Shown here: positions 1 through 4,818 of the stretch, in pieces
How positions within the stretch are numbered: the first letter of the stretch is position 1
How the letters are laid out: each line of letters starts with the position of its first letter
From: Chitinophaga pinensis
GTDB lineage: Bacteria > Bacteroidota > Bacteroidia > Flavobacteriales_D > Crocinitomicaceae
DNA length: 18,816 nt
Assembly: GCA_945897765.1 (NCBI GenBank)
Contig: CAMDGP010000014.1
Location: 1 to 18,816 of the forward strand
Reading direction: 5' to 3'
Program-made: the position numbers and the translations under genes
Notes under the pieces: generated by a model
What the model saw: only the letters and a program-made list of their open reading frames with translations
What the model was told of the DNA's origin: nothing
Databases searched by the model: none

Positions 1-80
1 ATTTTTCTAATAATGCAGTAAATACAAGGAATAGAACTACATTTAATCAAAAATTATTCCGCTTGGGGTGTGAGCAATAA

Positions 81-113
81 AAAAGTCCCAAACCTATATA
101 GAATGGGACTTTT
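81..113 (-). terminator. Rho-independent terminator after tRNA-Arg
   Basis: A 10-bp perfect inverted repeat (81-90 pairs with 104-113, 13-nt loop). Read on the minus strand it starts with AAAAGTCCCA and closes with a T-rich tail. It lies 12 nt past the 3' end of the tRNA-Arg, as expected for the end of that transcript. Bases 1-80 hold nothing else recognisable. Confidence 0.8.
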
Positions 114-124
114 ATCTTACTTTG

Positions 125-198
125 TGACCCCGGAGGGATTCTAACCCCCAACCCTCAGAGCCGAAATCTGATGCGCTATACAGTTGCGCCACGGAGCC
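125..198 (-). tRNA. tRNA-Arg (anticodon UCG)
   Basis: The minus strand folds as a full cloverleaf of 74 nt. The acceptor stem is GGCTCCG paired with CGGGGTC, with two G-U pairs. The D stem is GCGC/GCGC. The anticodon stem is TCAGA/TCTGA with loop TTTCGGC, so positions 34-36 are UCG, which reads CGA and wobble CGN arginine codons. There is a 5-nt variable loop and a T arm with loop TTAGAAT. The CCA end is not encoded: the base after the discriminator A is C and is followed by non-CCA sequence. A strong terminator lies immediately downstream and a TAAATTTG promoter element upstream at 273-280. The first 14 nt of the tRNA are duplicated at 239-252. Confidence 0.93.
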
Positions 199-204
199 AA
201 AATT
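185..204. repeat. Direct repeat copy 1: tRNA 5' end plus flank
   Basis: This 20-bp sequence holds the first 14 nt of the tRNA-Arg (minus strand) plus 6 nt of upstream DNA. It recurs exactly at 239-258. Beyond the exact match both copies continue with a similar ATCTTT stretch, so the repeat is probably a diverged tandem duplication with a 54-bp period. Confidence 0.9.
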
Positions 205-220
205 AAATCTTTGCGTATAC

Positions 221-238
221 TCCCGATCACTATCGGGA
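221..238. repeat. Short palindromic hairpin CCCGAT-CACT-ATCGGG
   Basis: A perfect inverted repeat, TCCCGAT and ATCGGGA around a 4-nt CACT loop, lies between the two copies of the tRNA 5'-end repeat. A very similar hairpin (TCGGGA-CATA-TCCCGA) is found at 4572-4587, so this looks like a small dispersed palindrome and not part of the tRNA gene. Confidence 0.8.
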
Positions 239-258
239 TGCGCCACGGAGCCAAAATT
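239..258. repeat. Direct repeat copy 2: tRNA 5' end plus flank
   Basis: This is an exact 20-bp copy of 185-204. It contains only the first 14 nt of the tRNA, so it cannot form a tRNA. It may be the remnant of a second tRNA copy, of a tandem duplication, or of a site-specific integration at the tRNA. It lies inside the predicted tRNA transcript. Confidence 0.9.
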
Positions 259-272
259 TATCTTTAACGCTA

Positions 273-280
273 CAAATTTA
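273..280 (-). promoter_or_regulatory. Probable -7 element for tRNA-Arg
   Basis: The minus strand reads TAAATTTG, an exact match to the Bacteroidota -7 consensus TAnnTTTG, just beyond the stop codon of the M48 gene and upstream of the tRNA. I see no matching TTTG -33 element, so this is a moderate call. Confidence 0.5.
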
Positions 281-301
281 ATCAACTTTTCGAGCTAAAT
301 C

Positions 302-1096
302 CTATCTCGGCAATAACGTTACCATTGCTTTGTATTCATTCACAAACTTTCCGTCTGCTGTACAGCCAAGCTCTAATTTATTTGTTTGAAAATTCTGAAC
401 CCGATTTCCTGGATCTGGGTGTGTACTTAAAAACTCGGGTGTTCGACCTCCACCCACTGCTTGTATTTTTTCAAAGAAACCAGCACCACCAGCAGCGTTG
501 TAAGCTGTTGGACATAAATATTTCACTGAATATAAATCTGCTTCCGTTTCGTGGTTGCGCGAAAATTTCAATCCTATCAAAGCGCCACTAACTTGCTTAA
601 CTAATTCACGATTTCCAGCCACAATTTGTAACATCATTTGAACACCAAACATCTGTGTCATTTGACGTGTGGAATGGCGTTTATCCGCATGTGCAATTTC
701 ATGTGCTAGTATGCCTGCAAATTGATCTTCAGAATCCAAAAACTTTAAAATCCCTGTGTAAACATAAATGTAACCGCCCGGTGTACAGAATGCATTCAAA
801 GTTGAATCGTCGTGAATCACACGAATGCGCCACGAAAAATCAGTTCTGTGTTCCATTTGCTCTGAATTCAAAATGTTGTCGCGAACTTTGTAAATGTATT
901 TGTAAACCGCAACATTCTTAGAAGAATCTAAAATCTTATATTTCGTTGGATCGCTTTCTATTTCAGTTGCAACCTCGGCTCCAAACTTCTTATCGTCAGC
1001 GATGGTAAATAAATTAAATCCACCGCCATTTTTAGATGTGGCACAAGAGGAAAGTGTTAATACTAGTAACCCAAAAATTAAAATATTTTTTTTCAT
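302..1096 (-). CDS. M48 family metalloprotease, lipoprotein
   Basis: The 264-residue protein starts with a lipoprotein signal peptide whose lipobox is LSSC, with the acylated cysteine at residue 18, so it should be anchored in a membrane facing the periplasm. The zinc-protease motif HEIAH is at residues 132-136, and the third-ligand region HETEAD is at about 182-187, with E185 as the likely ligand. This order is typical of small M48 proteases of the LoiP/BepA-like group, without the multiple membrane spans of HtpX or CAAX protease. Such enzymes degrade or quality-control envelope proteins. The gene is the last of three on the minus strand, 9 nt after the isoaspartyl peptidase gene, and is probably co-transcribed with it. 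Its link to cyanophycin breakdown, if any, is unknown and may be only positional. The family call is firm; the substrate cannot be told. Confidence 0.9.
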   Translation of the reverse strand: MKKNILIFGLLVLTLSSCATSKNGGGFNLFTIADDKKFGAEVATEIESDPTKYKILDSSKNVAVYKYIYKVRDNILNSEQMEHRTDFSWRIRVIHDDSTLNAFCTPGGYIYVYTGILKFLDSEDQFAGILAHEIAHADKRHSTRQMTQMFGVQMMLQIVAGNRELVKQVSGALIGLKFSRNHETEADLYSVKYLCPTAYNAAGGAGFFEKIQAVGGGRTPEFLSTHPDPGNRVQNFQTNKLELGCTADGKFVNEYKAMVTLLPR

Positions 1097-1105
1097 CTCT
1101 TTTGA

Positions 1106-1948
1106 TCAACTAAAAACTGTAAAATTCACACCATCATAAGCTGCAAAAACAATTTTCGGATGTGACTCTTGCCAAAACATATTTCCATATTTATCCAATC
1201 CAATTGCACCCGCAAAACCGTCAAATTTTGCCAATTCTGAAAATGTTTTATTGAATGCGCTATCAATTGAGAAACCATCCGTTACACGTGTGGCAATAGA
1301 TGAAGCAACGGCAACACTCACAATATCTTCACCAACTCCAGTGCAACTCACTGCACAATCATCATTCGCATAATTTCCTGCAACGGTTGCTGAATCGGAA
1401 ATGCGTCCAGGGATTTCAAAACCTTTTCCACCAGTTGATGTTGCTGCAGCTAATTTTCCTTCGTTATCTAAAGCAACACAACCAACTGTCCCCAAGCGAG
1501 ATGCTGCTAATTTTGCTTCGTATTCAGCTCTTCTTTCTGGAATTTCCGTAGAAAATGTTTCAACACCGATTGATTTTGCATACGCATTTGCACCTTCACC
1601 ACCTAAGACGCGATCGTTAACTGTAATAAGATTTTCAGCCACGCGAATTGGATTTTTCACTTCTTGAATATTGATGACACCACTGAATTTTTTAGTTGTT
1701 CCATCCATCAAAGAAGCGCTCATACGAATAACACCATCGTTTTGAATTTGCGAACCTATTCCAGCATTGAAAAGTGAATCGTTTTCCAATTGTTCCACTG
1801 CAAAAACAACCGTTTCAACAGCAGAATGCGTTTTTAAATACTCAAAAGAAGCTTTTGCGATGCGTTCCATTGCATTCTGTTTGGCAACTTTCGTTTCGTT
1901 CGATTGAGAAAACTCGCTGAAAAATCCGCCGTGAATTAATAATTTCAT
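1106..1948 (-). CDS. iaaA: Isoaspartyl peptidase / plant-type L-asparaginase
   Basis: This Ntn-hydrolase precursor has 280 residues. The motif NAGIGSQIQNDG (about 61-72) and the autocleavage site LGTVGCVALD are both clear. T154 would become the N-terminal nucleophile after self-processing into alpha and beta chains. The downstream GRISDSATVAGN (about 181-192) and TGVGED (203-208) blocks match the substrate-binding part of the beta chain. The family removes N-terminal beta-aspartyl residues. Next to a cyanophycinase its natural role is to split beta-Asp-Arg dipeptides into aspartate and arginine in the cytoplasm. No signal peptide is visible, which fits a cytoplasmic enzyme. It lies 9 nt after the cyanophycinase gene and 9 nt before the M48 gene, so these form an operon. 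General repair of isoaspartyl peptides is an alternative role. Confidence 0.92.
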   Translation of the reverse strand: MKLLIHGGFFSEFSQSNETKVAKQNAMERIAKASFEYLKTHSAVETVVFAVEQLENDSLFNAGIGSQIQNDGVIRMSASLMDGTTKKFSGVINIQEVKNPIRVAENLITVNDRVLGGEGANAYAKSIGVETFSTEIPERRAEYEAKLAASRLGTVGCVALDNEGKLAAATSTGGKGFEIPGRISDSATVAGNYANDDCAVSCTGVGEDIVSVAVASSIATRVTDGFSIDSAFNKTFSELAKFDGFAGAIGLDKYGNMFWQESHPKIVFAAYDGVNFTVFS

Positions 1949-1957
1949 TGTTATTAT

Positions 1958-2821
1958 TTAGTGATTATGTATGGTAAACTGATGTTCTTTCAATAAATAA
2001 TTATCTCCCTCACTTAAAACGTGCACCACTAAATTTTTAATTGAAATAGGATCTCCGATATTTACATCGGTAATATTTGTATCTGAAATGTTGCGTCCGT
2101 CAACCAAAATCACCAATCCCGAACCCAATGCTTCCATTGAATTTCCTTCGGTGATTAGCAAACCTGTGTCTTCTCCCAAACCAATACCTAATGTTTTTGG
2201 ATTGCTCACAACTGCTTGAAACAAACGACCGATTCTTCCGCGTTGTACAAAATGTGTATCTACAACAACATGATCAATCAAACCAAAACCACTAGTGACT
2301 TTGATTTCGCCTTTCAAAAGAGCCTCGTGACTTGAACCTTGATAAATCATACTTTTACTGGCACTTGCAGCACCTGCAGAAGTTCCAACGTAAATAAATT
2401 CTTCTTCCTGGTATTTCTGCAAAATCAAATCGTGCATAGGAGTTCCACCAATTATTGACGTCAAACGCAATTGATCGCCACCAGTAAAGAAAATCACATC
2501 TGCATTTTTAATACGGTTGAAAGAATCATCTGAAAGTGCTTCTTCACGTTTTTCGATGTTTAATACATCAACATTGTTTGCGCCTAAATATTGAAACGCT
2601 TTAGCATATTCTGGTCCAACTTGATTGGGAACTTTAGATGCCGTTGGAATGATTTCTATTTTCGAAGAAAGTCCATTTTTAGATTCGTCAATGATTCTTT
2701 TCAGAATTCCTTTTTCGAAAAAGTTTAAATTTTTCTCCACGTTATCGGTGAAGTTACTTTCGGTAAAACTGCCTTTATCAACAGCGCCACCTATAATGAT
2801 TAGTTTACCTTTTGGATTCAT
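1958..2821 (-). CDS. cphB: Cyanophycinase (S51 family serine peptidase)
   Basis: The enzyme (287 residues) cleaves the cyanophycin polymer, a poly-aspartate with arginine side chains, into beta-Asp-Arg dipeptides. The N-terminal GGAVDKG and the GGDQLRL block (114-120) match the family. The nucleophile elbow is GTSAGA with S148. DTHFVQRGRIGRL (188-200) gives H190 and the arginine residues expected to bind substrate, and GEDTG gives E217. By comparison with the Synechocystis enzyme these would be the Ser-His-Glu catalytic set. No export signal is visible, so it should be the intracellular CphB type and not the secreted CphE type. It is first in a three-gene operon, directly before the isoaspartyl peptidase that would finish the pathway. 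No cyanophycin synthetase lies nearby, so the polymer is either made from a distant locus or taken up as dipeptides or food. Confidence 0.93.
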   Translation of the reverse strand: MNPKGKLIIIGGAVDKGSFTESNFTDNVEKNLNFFEKGILKRIIDESKNGLSSKIEIIPTASKVPNQVGPEYAKAFQYLGANNVDVLNIEKREEALSDDSFNRIKNADVIFFTGGDQLRLTSIIGGTPMHDLILQKYQEEEFIYVGTSAGAASASKSMIYQGSSHEALLKGEIKVTSGFGLIDHVVVDTHFVQRGRIGRLFQAVVSNPKTLGIGLGEDTGLLITEGNSMEALGSGLVILVDGRNISDTNITDVNIGDPISIKNLVVHVLSEGDNYLLKEHQFTIHNH

Positions 2822-2826
2822 AGTGG

Positions 2827-2834
2827 CAAAAATA
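2827..2834 (-). promoter_or_regulatory. Probable -7 element of the cyanophycinase operon
   Basis: The minus strand reads TATTTTTG, an exact TAnnTTTG, only 5 nt before the ATG of the cyanophycinase. The 5' leader would be very short. No TTTG is seen at the expected -33 position. Confidence 0.45.
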
Positions 2835-2894
2835 GAAATTTTAACGTCGTTTAACTTTTGATTAAAATGGACTTTTCAACAAAGTTTTTAAAGG

Positions 2895-2957
2895 AAAGTT
2901 CCATAGAGTAAGTTGCGCAGGATTTGAAATCCTGCGCAACTTACTCTATGGAACTTT
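2895..2957. repeat. 63-bp perfect palindrome with 31-bp arms
   Basis: Two perfectly complementary 31-bp arms (2895-2925 and 2927-2957) surround a single G. The centre is GCAGGATTTGAAATCCTGC, the core of the family seen again at 9084, 10602 and 15693. The outer arms start with AAAGTTCC but then carry a private ATAGAGTA stretch on both sides, conserved as an inverted pair. More degenerate half copies follow to about 3005. It sits between the divergent cyanophycinase operon and the HTH gene. The rest of 2822-3326 has only the bipartite site at 3112-3149 and no gene that I can support. Confidence 0.95.
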
Positions 2958-3111
2958 TAAATCCTGTGAAACTTACCCTTCAGAACTTTCAAATCTTGCG
3001 TGATTTTCGTTAAATTATTAAAAACATATAAAATTGACTTCTAATATCTTACATGTTATATTCGGGTATTTTTAAGTAAGTATCACAATTTAGAAAAGTA
3101 CAAAATTCCAA

Positions 3112-3149
3112 ACTGCAAACTGATTGCACTACCTTGATTTTTCTTTGCA
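3112..3149 (+). promoter_or_regulatory. Bipartite palindrome/TTGCA site, copy C (diverged)
   Basis: The 19-mer ACTGCAAACTGATTGCACT (3112-3130) matches 16 of 19 positions of the exact palindrome found before the next two genes. It is followed by TTGCA at 3145-3149, at exactly the same 33-bp offset from the palindrome start. A TTTCTTTG sequence ends in the same register and could be a -7 element. A trace of the leader also remains, GGAAAGTAGAATT at about 3201, compared with GGAGAGTAGGGAGAATT in the other copies. It lies about 200 bp upstream of the tandem-HTH gene, so it may drive that gene or be a relic of a lost one. Confidence 0.55.
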
Positions 3150-3326
3150 CCGATGATGGAAATTTCTGTCTGAGGTGGAATCCTGCGAGTCAGATGTGCA
3201 GGAAAGTAGAATTGTCAATAATGCAATGTATCTATTTCTTTTAGTTGAAAACAGTTGTAAAACGATTGCTTGCAAAAAGTGTAGCGTAATCGGGACAAAT
3301 TCTTTTCTCATTCTACTTAGTGGTAT

Positions 3327-3809
3327 ATGCACTTAGAAAAACTGAGAAAATTCATTCATTTAGTGGAGCGCAAGCAGACGGGAAAACCTGCTGATGTTGC
3401 AAAGATATTGGGCGTTTCGGAGCGAATGATTTACAATTACACCAAGTTTATTCGCAAAGAGTTGAATGCTCCCATTGTGTGGAATAACTTCAAGCAAAGC
3501 TATATCTTTTCTGAAAGTGGCGTTTTGATTTGGAAATACAATAAAAATCATTCTATTGAACAAACAGATGCTGTATTTAACAACAAACAACTTGCAACCT
3601 TGAATCGCATTTATCTGGGAATTAAACAAAGCAATACCGTTTCTGCTGCTCAATTTGCAAAGCAACTTGAAATTTCTGAACGCAGTTTTTTTAATTATTT
3701 GAATGTGCTTAAAAACGAATTTCAGTGCCCTTTAATTTTTGACAAAAGCAGCAACAGCTACCAATTCAAACAAGCTGGAAACCTGAATTTTAAATGGCAA
3801 GCAAAATAA
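3327..3809 (+). CDS. Tandem helix-turn-helix DNA-binding protein
   Basis: This 160-residue protein consists of two copies of one roughly 75-residue unit. Unit 1 (about 1-72) has the helix-turn-helix PADVAKILGVSERMIYNY, then an NAPIVWNN strand, SYIFSESG and an ending like WKYN. Unit 2 (about 84-158) repeats this as AQFAKQLEISERSFFNY, QCPLIFDK, SYQFKQAG and KWQ. Each unit looks like a DeoR/HTH_11-type winged helix. No ligand or dimerisation domain is seen, so the paired HTH domains could bind a palindrome as a monomer. It stands between the diverged bipartite site at 3112 and the exact copies at 3817 and 4677, which makes it the obvious candidate to bind them. That is inference only. I do not recognise a named family member. 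Confidence 0.75.
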   Translation: MHLEKLRKFIHLVERKQTGKPADVAKILGVSERMIYNYTKFIRKELNAPIVWNNFKQSYIFSESGVLIWKYNKNHSIEQTDAVFNNKQLATLNRIYLGIKQSNTVSAAQFAKQLEISERSFFNYLNVLKNEFQCPLIFDKSSNSYQFKQAGNLNFKWQAK

Positions 3810-3816
3810 TTTTTAG

Positions 3817-3854
3817 ACTGCAAAATGGTTGCAGTTGTTTGATTTAAAATTGCA
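3817..3854 (+). promoter_or_regulatory. Bipartite palindrome/TTGCA site, copy A
   Basis: ACTGCAAAATGGTTGCAGT at 3817-3835 is a perfect palindrome with 7-bp arms and a 5-nt spacer, followed by TTGCA at 3850-3854. The 8-mer ending at 3852 is TAAAATTG, one mismatch from the Bacteroidota -7 consensus. The palindrome therefore covers the -33 region and would be placed well for a repressor or an activator of the lipoprotein gene. Confidence 0.7.
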
Positions 3855-3865
3855 AAATCAAAACA

Positions 3866-3959
3866 GACTTACTGCTGATTTTCAGTAAGAGCGAAACCCG
3901 AAAAGCTGGAGAGTAGGGAGAATTAAAATAAATTTTATTTAATTAAAAAATAAATAATC
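3866..3959 (+). promoter_or_regulatory. Conserved structured 5' leader, copy A
   Basis: From here through the ATG this leader aligns without any gap to 4725-4821, with only six mismatches in 97 bp. It opens with a hairpin CTTACTG-8 nt-CAGTAAG (3868-3889), continues with GAGCGAAACCCG and AAAGCTGGAGAGTAGGGAG, and ends in an A/T-rich run before the start codon. AGC/GCT and CCC/GGG could pair in crossing fashion, but three-bp helices are weak evidence for a pseudoknot. It matches no riboswitch that I know. Confidence 0.6.
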
Positions 3960-4517
3960 ATGAAAAAACTATTATTCATAAGTATATTATTCTTAGGCGG
4001 AATCTCCATAAACAGCTGTGGTGGTAAAGGGAACGCAAAGGAAAATACTAAAGAAAATGTTACGAAAACGAAAACAGAATTAAATGAATCGAAAAGTAAA
4101 TCTAACGAGTCTATTTTGGAATCAGAAAAGTTAGAACCTGCCAAAGTTAAACTTAGTATTTATTTTGAAGCAGATGGTTACACAAACGAAGAAACTGGAG
4201 AGACTGTTAAAGGTTCAATTGAAGAACGTGATGAGTTTAGATTAAACAACTCATATACTTTTTGTTATGATTCAGAAGGATTTCATCACCTGATTCTTAA
4301 TGGCACAGGAAAAAAATTGACTTTAATCATAAATCAGGGCGGTATTGATGAAAAAGTGAAACAAATATTTAAAAAAGAAAATTTAGAATTATCGAATAAG
4401 TTGATTTTCACGAGCAAAGATTTTGATTTCCAAATGCCATATACTTATGATATTCTATTATATCAAGAGAAAAACATAGTATTTAAAGGAAAAATTAATT
4501 CACAAGGTTGCATGTAA
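3960..4517 (+). CDS. Small lipoprotein of unknown function
   Basis: The protein has 185 residues. A signal peptide ends in the lipobox INSC with the cysteine at residue 20, followed by GGKG, so it should be a lipoprotein. Residues about 24-58 are a low-complexity, highly charged linker rich in K, E, N, S and T. The remainder (about 60-185) looks like a single small beta-rich domain, with alternating hydrophobic strands and two cysteines (C82 region and C184). I do not recognise this domain. The gene is expressed behind the conserved promoter-leader cassette shared with the FISUMP gene downstream, so both probably respond to the same signal. The first codons (MKK plus a hydrophobic run ending near ISILFLGG) also resemble those of the next gene, so the duplicated cassette may include the signal-peptide start. 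Confidence 0.7.
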   Translation: MKKLLFISILFLGGISINSCGGKGNAKENTKENVTKTKTELNESKSKSNESILESEKLEPAKVKLSIYFEADGYTNEETGETVKGSIEERDEFRLNNSYTFCYDSEGFHHLILNGTGKKLTLIINQGGIDEKVKQIFKKENLELSNKLIFTSKDFDFQMPYTYDILLYQEKNIVFKGKINSQGCM

Positions 4518-4532
4518 GCATTTAAGAATTTT

Positions 4533-4572
4533 AAGAGAACAACTAAAACTGATGGGATTTTTTTGTTCTCTT
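4533..4572 (+). terminator. Possible terminator hairpin after the lipoprotein gene
   Basis: AAGAGAACAA (4533-4542) pairs perfectly with TTGTTCTCTT (4563-4572). The 20-nt loop includes CTGATGGGATTTTTTT, which equals the right half of the UUCG terminator at 7546-7580 without its left arm. A second hairpin, TCGGGA-CATA-TCCCGA, follows at 4572-4587. The lack of a T run right after the stem makes termination uncertain. The rest of 4518-4676 holds nothing further recognisable. Confidence 0.45.
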
Positions 4573-4587
4573 CGGGACATATCCCGA
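4572..4587. repeat. Short palindrome TCGGGA-CATA-TCCCGA
   Basis: A perfect 6-bp-arm inverted repeat with a 4-nt loop, of the same type as the hairpin at 221-238. It directly abuts the longer inverted repeat that ends the lipoprotein transcript. Confidence 0.65.
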
Positions 4588-4676
4588 TCTCACTCTACTT
4601 ACAAATATGTCACCTAGGAATAATTTGATCTTTTAAGTTTAAAATTTAGCTGCATTTTATTTTATAAAAAAATCAC

Positions 4677-4714
4677 ACTGCAAAATGGTTGCAGTCAGTA
4701 TGTTTTATTTTGCA
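4677..4714 (+). promoter_or_regulatory. Bipartite palindrome/TTGCA site, copy B
   Basis: The palindrome ACTGCAAAATGGTTGCAGT (4677-4695) is identical to copy A at 3817, and TTGCA follows at 4710-4714 at the same 33-bp offset. The DNA between and around them differs from copy A, so these two elements are conserved against a diverged background. This suggests protein binding and not just recent duplication. A TTATTTTG sequence ending at 4712 could serve as -7 element. Confidence 0.72.
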
Positions 4715-4724
4715 GGCGAACAAA

Positions 4725-4818
4725 GACTTACTGCTGATTTTCAGTAAGAGCGGAACCCGAAAAGCTGGAGAGTAGGGAGAATTAAAATAAATTTTGTTTA
4801 ACTAAAAAACAAACAATT
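4725..4818 (+). promoter_or_regulatory. Conserved structured 5' leader, copy B
   Basis: This is the second copy of the leader found at 3866. The hairpin is 4727-4748. AGC (4749-4751) could pair with GCT (4764-4766) and CCC (4756-4758) with GGG (4775-4777). The leader ends at the ATG of the FISUMP-MORN gene. Its length from hairpin to start codon is exactly conserved, as expected if it controls translation or RNA stability. Confidence 0.6.

Noticed and set aside
125..2821. A functional tie between tRNA-Arg and the arginine-releasing cyanophycin operon
   Set aside because: They have separate promoters and a neighbouring position alone is no evidence; probably coincidence.
3221..3244. A 7-codon open frame (MQCIYFF) after copy C of the bipartite site
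   Set aside because: It could be a leader peptide or a decayed gene start, but it is too short to support without comparison.
3129..3332. A 67-codon minus-strand open frame upstream of the tandem-HTH gene
   Set aside because: It overlaps the bipartite site and the start of the HTH gene, and has no recognisable domain or promoter.
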